From assembly GCA_046759185.1 (NCBI GenBank), contig JBHIBO010000005.1:11527-75526 (forward strand): a stretch of 64,000 nt of DNA. Reading direction: 5' to 3'. Within the stretch, counting starts at the first letter, position 1, and each line of letters opens with the position of its first letter. A model generated the notes under the pieces. It worked only from the letters and a program-made list of their open reading frames with translations. It had not been told where the DNA came from and did no database searches. The position numbers and the translations under genes were made by a program. The stretch is from JAJISK01 sp046759185 (GTDB lineage Archaea; Thermoplasmatota; Thermoplasmata; RBG-16-68-12; JAJISG01). Below, one piece after another: positions 35,912-44,899 of the stretch.

Positions 35912-36620
35912 TCAGTATAGCTGGTAGACTCGGAATATGACGTGCTGGGCAGTGATGTCGGGGAAAGCCTCGGCTTCCTTGAAGCCAATAACGCTAGAGA
36001 TGCTTTCTGCGTATGTCTCGGTGAGGTAATAGTAGTCGCCCGCTCCTAGGTTTGCCTGGAAACTGAAGGTGGAATGCACATTGCTCCATGTCGACTCGAA
36101 TGGGTCAAGTGAGGGGTTGTAAGACGTGCCGCAGCTGGTCGCCACCATCTGACCTGTGTTGTAGTTGTAGATCCAGCCATAGAACCTGATTACCCGGACT
36201 GCCGATGAGCATCCGGACCACGTGTAACCCCCATGGAGAACTTTGCCGTGTCCATTTATCAGATAGGTGAAAGAGAACTTGTATGTGTCGTACGAGGAAA
36301 GATGGAACTTCCCACCGTTGTAGTCCGCCCCGGGTCCCGGTAACCCAGCCCACGCAATCGCATTGGCTTGCCCGTTCAACGGCCAGGCGTGAGTGTACGT
36401 ATAGACGTGCATCTCGCCGGAGCTATATCGGGACCATTCGGAATTATACCCTTCAGCTGACCCCGACACTGAGGGGGGATACTCACCCCAATAGCTCGAG
36501 TACGCTGGGTAAGCCGGTTACGTCGTGAACCACTATCCACACTGCCGCGGCGTTCTGCGGTAGGAGAAGTCCTAAGACGACAACCAGAACGCTGACAGAA
36601 CTATCGCAACTCCAGGACAA
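35912..36620 (-). pseudogene. Frameshifted secreted protein gene
   Basis: A TTG at 36620 starts a textbook signal peptide (VLVVVLGLLLPQNAAA) in a frame that stops at 36485-36483. A second frame, opened by a TAA at 36520-36518, carries AYPAYSSYWGEYPP and continues as 185 residues of aromatic- and Ser/Gly-rich exported domain (YSSGEMHVYTYTHAWPLNG). The two frames overlap by about 38 nt, so one indel there separates signal from body. Read alone, the second frame would start at GTG 36469. Confidence 0.65.
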
Positions 36621-37152
36621 CCGTCTAGCAGTGTCAGACAGTACGAAGGCGGAGGGACTTCACCCTTCATCATCTTTGAGCCACGATGCCCTACTGTGGA
36701 CCTTCGGTAGTGTCAGCCACATCGGTGGCATGATGTGTAGGGCACATCTTTGCAGCCGAATCACCGTCCTTGGCATTCACCCAGATCGAGATAGACGACC
36801 CTGATCGCCTAAACCGCAGTGCGGATTCCTTCAGAGTTCGCGATTTGAGGGTTTTTCATGGCTCCCAGCGACCACCTGAGCAAGTGCGAGGTTCTAAGTT
36901 TGAATTAGGTGAGGAAGCCTGGCCCACGCATTCCTCCGTCAGAAAAGGACCGTCCCCACTTCGAGCGTTGGCTCATGGGCGCGTCATCATGAGAGTTCTG
37001 TTCCCGACGGCGCGCCCGACCTCGAAGGCCCTCACGGGGCCGCGGTGCCCGGCAGGAATCACGAGGAGGGACCTGGACCATCCAGGGTCCACGCTGGGAG
37101 GTCCCCGTTACGGATGGCCCCGGATCCCCGGGCGTTGCTCTGTTCTGCCGAC
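36621..37152. other. Gene-free region holding the right end of the element
   Basis: No supported gene. It contains the right attachment repeat. The open frame on the plus strand at 36770-37156 has no recognisable domain and crosses the repeat. Confidence 0.5.
36918..36933 (+). repeat. Right attachment repeat (attR)
   Basis: CCTGGCCCACGCATTC, identical to 32817-32832. The sequence before it does not complete a tRNA. Confidence 0.75.
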
Positions 37153-38109
37153 CTAAGGCCCGCCTCCTCTGCGCCCCAGGAACACCGCCACGAAGGCAAC
37201 GATCAAGGCGACGACGCCGATTCCCAGCCCCGCATAGGTGAGACCCAGGTCGGTGGGACTAAAGGTTCCAGTCGCTCCCGTGGCCCCATCCGCACCCGCC
37301 GGTCCTGCTGGCCCCGCCGGTCCTGTGGGACCCTGGGGACCCTCGGGTAGCACGAAGGGCTCTAAGGTCACCTGAATCCAGTTGAAGTCGAGGGTGGCAG
37401 GGTCGCGACAGCTGGCATAATGTCCCGAGGCAGTCCAACCGGCGCCCGGTCCGATTTCGTCCGCGTCCCAGTAAGCGATTGCCATCCCTACGGTGGCGCC
37501 GGCCGCGAACTGATAGTCCTCGTTCATGGTGTCGCTGGTCGTAAGGGTTCGACGCATCTCGAAGATCCATGTCCCGGTGGCGTTCTCCGCCGACATGTTC
37601 GTGTGGGACCAAGCGCCGTAGAGTTCGTTCCCTTCCGTGTCATCAAGGCGGTTGAACACATTGGAGGCCCACTCGTCGTCGAAGTTGCCTTCCGGGTCGT
37701 TACCAGTGCCCCAGGTGGGTCCACCGGCGGGCTCAAAGGGTGCGGAGTCGAGCTCCCAGTGCCATATGTCGACGTTGCCCAGGCCTCCGCCCATGTCGGG
37801 CGTCGCAGCCGGATCGATCTGCCATAGAACGGCGATGGCGCCGGACTTGTGGTGGTCCGTGGCGTTGTAATTGAAGTCGTCATCGACCGTAACGAGCATG
37901 TATATGTTCGCGTCGTCGTAGACCATCTTCACCGTCGTAGCGTTCTCCAATCGCTCCGACGTGGCCAGGGGCCGGATCATGGTGAACGTGGTGCCTGCAA
38001 CGCCTGACCAATCGTCCGCAAAGCCGTCCACGATGATCCCGTGGAACTTCACTGCGGTGTAGTCCACGTCGGCCGCTGCTGGAGTCGCGAAGCTGACCAA
38101 CAGCAGCAA
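37153..38109 (-). CDS. Exported EB-dehydrogenase-gamma-like protein with collagen-like stalk and membrane tail
   Basis: 318 aa from TTG 38109. The domain VDGFADDWSG, ANIYMLVTVDDDFNYNATDH and AIAVLWQIDPA resembles the heme b-binding gamma subunit of ethylbenzene/DMSO-family dehydrogenases. Then come eight Gly-X-Y triplets (GPQGPTGPAGPAG and on) and a C-terminal membrane helix LGIGVVALIVAFVAVFLG ending GRRGGGP. The signal peptide from TTG lacks its basic n-region; the upstream frame supplies KKERATGAG but no standard start codon. Divergent from the redox operon, likely its partner. Confidence 0.82.
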   Translation of the reverse strand: MLLLVSFATPAAADVDYTAVKFHGIIVDGFADDWSGVAGTTFTMIRPLATSERLENATTVKMVYDDANIYMLVTVDDDFNYNATDHHKSGAIAVLWQIDPAATPDMGGGLGNVDIWHWELDSAPFEPAGGPTWGTGNDPEGNFDDEWASNVFNRLDDTEGNELYGAWSHTNMSAENATGTWIFEMRRTLTTSDTMNEDYQFAAGATVGMAIAYWDADEIGPGAGWTASGHYASCRDPATLDFNWIQVTLEPFVLPEGPQGPTGPAGPAGPAGADGATGATGTFSPTDLGLTYAGLGIGVVALIVAFVAVFLGRRGGGP

Positions 38110-38368
38110 GGCGAAACCGAGAGCCGCAACGCCCGTGAGGGCGCCGGCTCCAGTCGCCCTTTCTTTCTTATCCTGATTGGGGGTCGTGATATATCCCTCC
38201 GAGCCCGAGTCAAGAACAGGAAAGATAACTGGTGGGTATGTACAGTTCTTACAGTTCTTATTGTACTTATGAGAGTTTTTCCTCCTACCATCTGATTCAT
38301 TCCTTTCATCAGAATCACAACAACCAGCACAGTTTCCTCGGCGAGACGCCTGGGGGGTTGATCAAGGG

Positions 38369-39142
38369 ATGACCCCAGACACCGACGGACCTGTGGCCCG
38401 TATGAAAGCGGAGGAGACAGGGAGCGCCGCATTGGCGGAGGCCTTTCAGGCTCTGGGGAGCGACGTCCGCGTGCGAATTCTTAAGGAACTGCTGCGGGGA
38501 GAACGGGATACTTCCCAGCTCGTCGGAGCGACCCGCCTTCGGTCAGGAAGCGTCCGGTATCACCTCAACATCCTGATCAGTGAGGGGCTCGTCGAGAAGT
38601 TCACCCGTCATCAGGAGGGAGACGTCGGTCGTCCTCCCATTCGCTATCGGTTGCGTGCTGCTGGGGTCGCCCAAGGCATCCCATTCCGCCAGTATCGTCT
38701 CCTCTCTGAGGTCCTGCTTGGCGTGATCCACGAGACCCTTCCCGCGAAAGAACAGGACCAGGCCCTCTACGCGGCGGGAAGGCAGGTTGGCCAACAGATG
38801 ATGGAGGGGATCGCCGCAGAGGCCAGCGTGGCCGAGTGGGACCCGGGCCTGTTCGTGCAGGTCTTTCTCCAGGGGGCCCTGCCTCGGATGGGTTCCCTGA
38901 CCACCGTGATGGAACAGGATGAGGACCTCGTGCGCTACCGGGCGATGACGTGTCCTTTCCAGGAGCTCGCTCTGAAGCAGACGCGCATGATCTGTGACTC
39001 CTTCGACAAGGGCTTCCACGAAGGGGTGGCGGAGAGCCTCGGCTCGCAGGTTCGCTTCAGACGGCTGGCGTGCATCGGCCATGGGGACCCGTATTGCGAG
39101 TATCGCCTGCGCTGGCATGAGCCCAAGGACGTAACAGCTTGA
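38369..39142 (+). CDS. ArsR-type regulator with C-terminal V4R-like domain
   Basis: 257 aa. Winged helix at residues about 20-95: EAFQALGSDVRVRILKELLR, GSVRYHLNILISEGLV. The C-terminal half ends with MTCPFQEL, FDKGFHEGVAESLG and CIGHGDPYCEYRL, the Cys pattern of V4R (4-vinyl-reductase) small-molecule or redox sensing domains. It overlaps the ferredoxin gene by 4 nt (TTGA), so it is probably a cotranscribed regulator of the redox module. Confidence 0.85.
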   Translation: MTPDTDGPVARMKAEETGSAALAEAFQALGSDVRVRILKELLRGERDTSQLVGATRLRSGSVRYHLNILISEGLVEKFTRHQEGDVGRPPIRYRLRAAGVAQGIPFRQYRLLSEVLLGVIHETLPAKEQDQALYAAGRQVGQQMMEGIAAEASVAEWDPGLFVQVFLQGALPRMGSLTTVMEQDEDLVRYRAMTCPFQELALKQTRMICDSFDKGFHEGVAESLGSQVRFRRLACIGHGDPYCEYRLRWHEPKDVTA

Positions 39143-39933
39143 CACAACGAAGCGAAGAGGTTTCACGAAGGCGGTTCCTGAAGCTCGTTTCCGGGGGCGT
39201 CGCTGCCGGGGCCGTGGGACTCCTCGTGTCCGACCGCTTTTTCGAGATCGTGGGCTGGACGCCTACGGACTTTCGTGCGTTGGCGGACGATCGTAAGCAG
39301 TGGGTGATGGTGATCGATCTTGCCCGTTGCGACGGATGTGGTGAATGCACCAAGGGATGCAGCCGGGAGCACTTCGTCCCCAAGGGGCAGGAATGGATAA
39401 CCGTGTTCAAGGTCCAGGACGAGCTGGGAGCCGAGTACTTCCTCCCGCGCCCCTGCATGCACTGCGAGAATCCGCCTTGCGTCAAGGTATGCCCAGTGGG
39501 CGCGACCTTTCGAAGAGATGATGGCGTCATTCTCATCGACCACGAGCGCTGCATCGGATGCCGATACTGCATGGCGGCGTGCCCCTACAATGCGAGGGTT
39601 TTCAATTGGGCAGAGCCAGCGCACACAGCTGAAGAGCTCTCGCATCCGTATTCGATTGAAGAACCGTGGCCCCACCGCGTCGGCACCGTGGACAAGTGCG
39701 ATTTCTGCGCGCATTCCGCCAAGCATGGGATTCTCCCCGCGTGCGCCCGGTGGTGCACGGCCGAGATGGGCGACGGCGCCATCTACTACGGTGACATGCG
39801 AGAGGACGCCGTCTCGAACGGTGTCGAGACCCTTCCCCTCGCAAAGACCCTGAGGGAGCGAGGGGGCTTCCGCTTCAAGGAGGAGCTGGGGACCCGGCCG
39901 CGGGTCTGGTATCTACCACCCAGGAGTGCCTAG
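39139..39933 (+). CDS. Tat-exported ferredoxin-like subunit (NrfC/DmsB type)
   Basis: 264 aa, TTG start. Tat signal SRRRFLKLVSGGVAAGAVGL. Four Cys groups for four [4Fe-4S] clusters: CDGCGECTKGC, CMHCENPPCVKVC, CIGCRYCMAACPY, CDFCAHSAKHG with CARWC. Electron-transfer subunit between a quinol-oxidising membrane protein and a periplasmic partner. Immediately followed by the NrfD-like gene. Confidence 0.93.
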   Translation: MTQRSEEVSRRRFLKLVSGGVAAGAVGLLVSDRFFEIVGWTPTDFRALADDRKQWVMVIDLARCDGCGECTKGCSREHFVPKGQEWITVFKVQDELGAEYFLPRPCMHCENPPCVKVCPVGATFRRDDGVILIDHERCIGCRYCMAACPYNARVFNWAEPAHTAEELSHPYSIEEPWPHRVGTVDKCDFCAHSAKHGILPACARWCTAEMGDGAIYYGDMREDAVSNGVETLPLAKTLRERGGFRFKEELGTRPRVWYLPPRSA

Positions 39934-39934
39934 G

Positions 39935-41251
39935 ATGGATCAGAGGATCGAGGCGGATCCCAACCTGGTTCGACCCCTCCAGCGGACGACGTGGCGTTTC
40001 TACCTTCTGGTTGGAATTCTCAGCACCATCGTCGCCATCGGAGTCGCCGGCTACGTCACCCAGTTGCAGACCGGGTTGGCCGTAACGGGTCTCAACGACA
40101 AAGTTAGCTGGGGTCTCTACATCTCGAACTTTGTCTTCTTCATCGGCATCAGCCATGCCGGGACCCTAATTTCGGCAGTTCTGCGAGTCAGCGGTGCGGA
40201 GTGGCGACGGCCAATCACACGGATGGCGGAGTCCATTACTGTCATCGCCCTCGTGATTGCCGCGGGCTTTCCGATCATTGACCTGGGCCGACCGGACCGC
40301 ATCATCAACATCCTCCTCTATGGGCGGATCGAGTCGGCAATTCTATGGGACTTCGTGAGCATCTTCACCTACCTCACGGGAAGCATCATCTATCTGAGCC
40401 TACCGATGATCCCCGACGCCGCCATCCTTCGCGCGAAATACCACCTTGGCCGGTTCCGGATGTTCCTGTACAAGCTCCTGGCCGGGCGATGGACGGGAAG
40501 CCGGCTGCAGCAGATGGGCCTGAAGAAGGCCATCGGACTGATGGCGATCATCATCATCCCCGTGGCCGTTTCCGTTCACACCGTTGTCTCGTGGATCTTC
40601 GGGATGACCCTGCGAGTCGGCTGGCACACGGCAATCTACGGGCCCTACTTCGTAGTCGGAGCCATCTTCTCCGGCATTGCCGCTCTCGTCGTCGCGATGG
40701 CAATCTTCCGGCGTGTCTATCACCTCGAGAAGTACCTCACCCTGAACCACTTCAGAAATCTGGGCATCCTGCTCCTCGTCCTTGACATTGGCATCATCTA
40801 CTTCAGCCTCAGCGACTACCTAACGGCCGCGTACGGGAGCCAGACGCAGGATGTCCGATGGCTGGCCGCTCTTTCTAGCGGCCCGTACGCCGTCCTCTTC
40901 TGGGGGATGTTCATCGGAGGTTTCATCGTTCCGGCCATCCTTCTCAGCCTGAAGCGGACTCGGACTATCGCCGGCATCGCCGTCGCCGCTCTTCTGGTCG
41001 GCGTCGCGATGTGGGTAGAGCGGTTCCTCATCGTTGTCCCGTCCATGGCCGCCCCCCAGGTCCCCTTTGACTGGGGGATCTACCAAGCGACCTGGGTGGA
41101 GTGGTCCATTACGGCCGCGTCCATCGCCGGGTTCGCACTCCTGTACGCCATCTTCTCGAAGCTCTTCCCCATCGTCTCCATGTGGGAAGTGGCGGAGGAG
41201 ACGGCAGCCGTCGCCGAGGTCGCGGCCGAAGCAGAGAAGGTGACAACATGA
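39935..41251 (+). CDS. NrfD/PsrC-type membrane quinol subunit
   Basis: 438 aa from ATG 39935; an in-frame GTG at 39926 overlaps the previous gene. Eight or more helices, with NFVFFIGISHAGTLISAVLR, AGFPIIDLGRPDRI and FGMTLRVGWHTAIYGPYFVV, all typical of NrfD/PsrC proteins that exchange electrons and protons with the menaquinone pool. Forms the membrane half of the complex with the upstream ferredoxin. Its stop overlaps the next ATG (ATGA). Confidence 0.92.
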   Translation: MDQRIEADPNLVRPLQRTTWRFYLLVGILSTIVAIGVAGYVTQLQTGLAVTGLNDKVSWGLYISNFVFFIGISHAGTLISAVLRVSGAEWRRPITRMAESITVIALVIAAGFPIIDLGRPDRIINILLYGRIESAILWDFVSIFTYLTGSIIYLSLPMIPDAAILRAKYHLGRFRMFLYKLLAGRWTGSRLQQMGLKKAIGLMAIIIIPVAVSVHTVVSWIFGMTLRVGWHTAIYGPYFVVGAIFSGIAALVVAMAIFRRVYHLEKYLTLNHFRNLGILLLVLDIGIIYFSLSDYLTAAYGSQTQDVRWLAALSSGPYAVLFWGMFIGGFIVPAILLSLKRTRTIAGIAVAALLVGVAMWVERFLIVVPSMAAPQVPFDWGIYQATWVEWSITAASIAGFALLYAIFSKLFPIVSMWEVAEETAAVAEVAAEAEKVTT

Positions 41252-42360
41252 GAAGGACGCCGACCATCCTGCTCGTCTGTGGTCTCCTGGCCTTGGTCCT
41301 CCTACTCCTCCCTCCGCCTGTGGACCCGGCCCCCGGGGCCCAGGGGTCCCACCGAGGTGACATCCTGTGCCCGGCTGGTCCCCTTCCCACGCAAAATGGG
41401 GCTCCCGCATTCGAAGAGTTTGCGGAGAACTTCTTCGATTCCCAAACCAAGACCGTCGTCTACTTCCACTGCATGGAGGACGCCAAGCGCACCATGCATG
41501 TCGGGCTAATCAGCCCATGGCAGGGTTGGACTGAGATGAGGTTTCAGTCCACCGACGAATGGGATGGTAGCTACAACGTAGTCCGACTTTCCATGTCGGA
41601 CGGCGAAGTGGAGGCCGTTGACGGATACCTCGCGGAGGCGACTTCTTCGTTTGTGGACGATCGGACCCTTGGCGGTACGTTCGACGTCATCGGGGTCACC
41701 GGGGGCGTAGCCAGCGAACACACCGTCTACGAGTTTGGCTTCCCTCTGTTCTCCGCCGATGTTTACGATAGCCAGCTCACGCGGAACGGGTCGTTCTACT
41801 TCCAGTTGGCCTACGCGACAGAGGAAGGACCCTTCATCGAGTCCGAGCCCCACTTCATCCAGATTGGGCAGTTCATCTCCCCGGGTGAGCCCACCAGCCT
41901 CGAGGTTTCGCTTCCCCCCGGGGGTGTGGCGTTGGGGACCGCGGAGGTGATTGTGACCCTCCGTGATGAGAGGGGGCAGCCCCTACCCCTTAGACCCGTC
42001 TCCGCCTTTGTTCAGACGACATTTGGATTCCTCGACTTGGGGCTCTCGACGACCAACGCTCAGGGTGTTGCGTCCTTCGAGTATACCCCGAGGGATGAAG
42101 GCAGCTATCTGATGGGGGCGGCCTTCCCGGGCGAGGGGGGTTACACTGCAAGCGTATCCTGGGTCTCCCTCGCCGTAAGTTTGGCCCCGGAGGGATTCAG
42201 CCTCATCCCCCGGGATCTCGCCATCATTCAGACACTCATTGTTCTTGTCATCGGCCTCGTCTGGGGGACCTACGGATATTCCCTGTTCGTTGTCAGACAA
42301 GCGATGAAGGCGCCCCTGCAGGAGGAGGGAACCCAGGATGAAGCCACGCCACGGCAGTAG
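41248..42360 (+). CDS. Exported redox-module protein with Ig-like domain and membrane tail
   Basis: 370 aa. Signal peptide (TILLVCGLLALVLLLLPPP), then a beta domain of about 200 residues with two Cys (GDILCPAG, YFHCMEDA), a Big_1/Ig-like domain (LEVSLPPGGVALGTAEVIVT, TNAQGVASFEYTPRDEGSY), and a C-terminal helix IIQTLIVLVIGLVWGTYGY with a short cytoplasmic tail. The first domain may be DOMON- or EB_dh-like but is less clear than in its neighbours. ATGA overlap with NrfD; 23-nt overlap with the next gene. Confidence 0.82.
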   Translation: MRRTPTILLVCGLLALVLLLLPPPVDPAPGAQGSHRGDILCPAGPLPTQNGAPAFEEFAENFFDSQTKTVVYFHCMEDAKRTMHVGLISPWQGWTEMRFQSTDEWDGSYNVVRLSMSDGEVEAVDGYLAEATSSFVDDRTLGGTFDVIGVTGGVASEHTVYEFGFPLFSADVYDSQLTRNGSFYFQLAYATEEGPFIESEPHFIQIGQFISPGEPTSLEVSLPPGGVALGTAEVIVTLRDERGQPLPLRPVSAFVQTTFGFLDLGLSTTNAQGVASFEYTPRDEGSYLMGAAFPGEGGYTASVSWVSLAVSLAPEGFSLIPRDLAIIQTLIVLVIGLVWGTYGYSLFVVRQAMKAPLQEEGTQDEATPRQ

Positions 42361-43894
42361 CACGACGCCCAGGGGTCATGATGCTCCGACCCGCCTACCA
42401 CGGGGGTCCTCGGGGCCTCCCACGCCCCGTAATCACCCATCGGGCGCCACTTCGGTGCCATTCGTCGTCCTCTTGGGCACCATCGTTGTCGTATCGCTCT
42501 GGGCCAGTCTGACCACGCAGGCCGTCCCCGTGTCCATCACTGTACCGCTATCGTCGAACCCGGTTTCCGATGCGGACCTGGACGGAGACCCCGCCACAGG
42601 CGCGTGGGGGGATGCCTTGACGGTGGACATCCCCCTGGAGAACGGAGAGGCCGCTCCCTATGGGGTCGCCGTTCTCTATGCGAAGCACGACGGGTCGAAC
42701 CTTTATTTCCGGATCGACGGTGCCATCGACGTTGCTTGGGTGGCCGTCGCTGATGACTACTTCTGGCTGGGCATCCAGGTGTCCGCGACGCAAACCTCCC
42801 ACCACGGCGGCGGATCGTGGGACGGGACCTTCTTCGGCCTGTGGAACGGTGATGAGTACGTCCCCCAGCCCGCATATCCGCCTCGGGCCGTGGATACCCA
42901 CGGCTTTGACCGCCCACCCCTCTCTGACACCCTGCAGGATGTCCTCGGCACCCTCCGCTACAGCGGGACCCAGCCACCCTATTCGTTCACGGCGGAGTGG
43001 AGAAGGCCGCTGGACAGTGGGGACCAGGATGACCTGAGCTACGAGCCGGACGGCGCGACCAGCTACAACTTCTTTGTCACCACAGACTCCGACGGTGGGG
43101 GAAGCTTCGGAGGGAGCATCTCCCACCGGATGGTGACGAATCTCAATGCGTTCAAGGTTGAGCCAACCGGTCCGGCGGGAATCCCTCCGACCATCGTCCA
43201 CAGTCCCCCAGAGGACGCGGTGACGGGCGAGGCGATCTCGCTGGCCGCTCGCGTGGTGGACGCGGACGGCGTGGCTGATGCCCGGGTGAACTACACAGAT
43301 GTCACGGGAGCCTCCGTGAACGAGAGCATGAGCTTGGAGGGTCCCGTGTATGTCTACACGCTGCCTGCCCAGAACGCGTCCGGGACCATCATCTACTTCC
43401 TCTGGGCGACGGACCCTGATGGTAACGAAGCCCGGACGATTCTGTACAGCGTCCCCGTGACGAAACTTCTCCCGGTTCCCGCCCTTCTGGAGGTGGCCCC
43501 CTCGGAGCCCGGGTGCCTGCTCGTCACGTGGGAGGAGGGGCTCGATCTTGCTGGATATCGGTTGTACCGATGGAACACCTCTGCCCGCGCCATGGAGGAG
43601 GTAACCCAACTCCCAGAAGACACCGCGAGCTACGAGGACTGTGGTTTGGCGTCGGACGAGGTGTACACTTACTGGATCCTGTCCTTCGACGAGGAGGGCA
43701 ACGAGTCACCCCCCTCAGTCATGGTCAACGGCCGTACCTCGGCGCCCACCGAGCCCGCCCTGGCTGACCTCACCGTTCTGGTTGCCCTGGCCATCGTGGC
43801 GGGGCTCACAGCCCTCGCGGCACTTGCGGCCCTCATCATTGTCACGGTGCTGGGACGTCTTCGGCCTCCCAGAGGCGGCCGTGAGTCCTCGTAG
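42338..43894 (+). CDS. Exported EB-dehydrogenase-gamma-like protein with Ig and FnIII domains
   Basis: 518 aa from ATG 42338, with an unusually long polar N-terminus before the signal helix (VPFVVLLGTIVVVSLWASLT). Residues about 75-270 match the heme-binding EB_dh type (DLDGDPATGAWGDALTVDIP, AKHDGSNLYFRID). An Ig-like domain (VDADGVADARVNYTDV), a fibronectin III domain (AGYRLYRWNTSARAMEEV) and a C-terminal helix (LIIVTVLG) follow. Likely the extracytoplasmic electron acceptor or donor of the complex. Confidence 0.82.
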   Translation: MKPRHGSSTTPRGHDAPTRLPRGSSGPPTPRNHPSGATSVPFVVLLGTIVVVSLWASLTTQAVPVSITVPLSSNPVSDADLDGDPATGAWGDALTVDIPLENGEAAPYGVAVLYAKHDGSNLYFRIDGAIDVAWVAVADDYFWLGIQVSATQTSHHGGGSWDGTFFGLWNGDEYVPQPAYPPRAVDTHGFDRPPLSDTLQDVLGTLRYSGTQPPYSFTAEWRRPLDSGDQDDLSYEPDGATSYNFFVTTDSDGGGSFGGSISHRMVTNLNAFKVEPTGPAGIPPTIVHSPPEDAVTGEAISLAARVVDADGVADARVNYTDVTGASVNESMSLEGPVYVYTLPAQNASGTIIYFLWATDPDGNEARTILYSVPVTKLLPVPALLEVAPSEPGCLLVTWEEGLDLAGYRLYRWNTSARAMEEVTQLPEDTASYEDCGLASDEVYTYWILSFDEEGNESPPSVMVNGRTSAPTEPALADLTVLVALAIVAGLTALAALAALIIVTVLGRLRPPRGGRESS

Positions 43895-43906
43895 GGAATC
43901 GCCTTC

Positions 43907-44899
43907 TCAATCCCAGGCACTCAGTCGGAGGAGCTGAAGGGCGACCAGCGTCCCGAGGACGCTGCGAGCAACCGGAAAAATCCCGCTCAGCACGGCGGCG
44001 AGGGCCAAGAGGGGGATGGCCACCGGACGGCGGTCCAAGCGAAGGACCACCAGGGTCGCCACGAGGGAGGCTACGGCCAGGCTGACAAGGAACAGTGAGG
44101 GGGCAAGCGGAGGCAGAGGAGGAGGCGTGGTGAACAGCTGGTAGCCCGAACCGAAGGTGACGGTGGCCGAGAGAATGAAGGCCGCCGTGGGGCGGAGTGA
44201 GGTAACGATTGCGATGACGAGGCCTGCGCCAAAGACGGCTGAGATTTCCATGGCGTTCGCGGTGGGAGAGGACCGCTGCCTCCTGACTGCCAGCCACAAC
44301 GCAATGGCCAGGGAGACGCCGGTGAGGGTTGGTATGTATGTCAGGAGCCAGGCAACGGCGGTGGGGGCTCGAAATCCTGTGTAATGGAAGAAATCAATGC
44401 GCGCCAGTGCTGCCACGGAGAAGATGAGCGGGAACCCGATAAGAACCCACTGCATGGATCGGGTCACCGAGTCAGTCGGCGTGGCCGGTGAGCGGGGCCA
44501 GGCGAAGTAGGCCCAGAGGGCGAGGGGAGCGGCAAACCACAACGCCTGGACCACATCCAGACCTAGGCCGGACCACCGAAGGCCTAGTGCCAGGAAGGCA
44601 GCATGGCTCAACGCGATGGCCTGAATTGCTCCAACGATGAGGAAGGAGGACCTAGTGCTGCGAAGACGTGCAGCACTAAGGAGACTTGGCGTGATTACGA
44701 TAAGGATTATCACCTGAGAGATGACAAGTGCCGACGCCATGCCATCGAAGGCGGTCTGAGTCCCTCGGGAAAGACTCTCCGGCAATCCGAGGATCACCGC
44801 GGGACCGAGAAAGACGACGGTCGTAAGGATCAAGAAGACACCCGTCAGGAAACGGAAGAATGATCCCCTCGTCGGGAGCTGAAAGGGACGACGCCTCAT
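43907..44899 (-). CDS. Polytopic membrane protein, about ten helices
   Basis: 330 aa with helices spread along the whole length (FLTGVFLILTTVVFLGPAVI, ALVISQVIILIVITPSLLSA, WLLTYIPTLTGVSLAIALWL, PLLALAAVLSGIFPVA). No motif identifies a transporter or enzyme. Convergent with the redox operon, 12 nt from its last stop, so association is uncertain. Confidence 0.72.
   Translation of the reverse strand: MRRRPFQLPTRGSFFRFLTGVFLILTTVVFLGPAVILGLPESLSRGTQTAFDGMASALVISQVIILIVITPSLLSAARLRSTRSSFLIVGAIQAIALSHAAFLALGLRWSGLGLDVVQALWFAAPLALWAYFAWPRSPATPTDSVTRSMQWVLIGFPLIFSVAALARIDFFHYTGFRAPTAVAWLLTYIPTLTGVSLAIALWLAVRRQRSSPTANAMEISAVFGAGLVIAIVTSLRPTAAFILSATVTFGSGYQLFTTPPPLPPLAPSLFLVSLAVASLVATLVVLRLDRRPVAIPLLALAAVLSGIFPVARSVLGTLVALQLLRLSAWD

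Larger units (their letters stand above)
32833..36917. mobile_element. Integrated genetic element at tRNA-Leu (about 4.1 kb)
   Basis: Bounded by the 16-bp direct repeats. The interior has lower GC, longer gaps, a truncated kinase, a DUF4143 ATPase, an orphan protein and a frameshifted secreted-protein gene, in contrast with the dense housekeeping genes outside. No tyrosine recombinase, replication protein or capsid gene was recognised, so it is either a decayed remnant or a satellite mobilised in trans. Confidence 0.7.

Noticed and set aside
36770..37156. 128-aa plus-strand ORF across the right attachment repeat
   Set aside because: No domain; crosses the element boundary; composition unlike coding sequence nearby.
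39139..41251. Assigning the redox module to polysulfide, nitrite or DMSO reductase
   Set aside because: The catalytic subunit that would tell these apart is absent, so only the subunit types are named.
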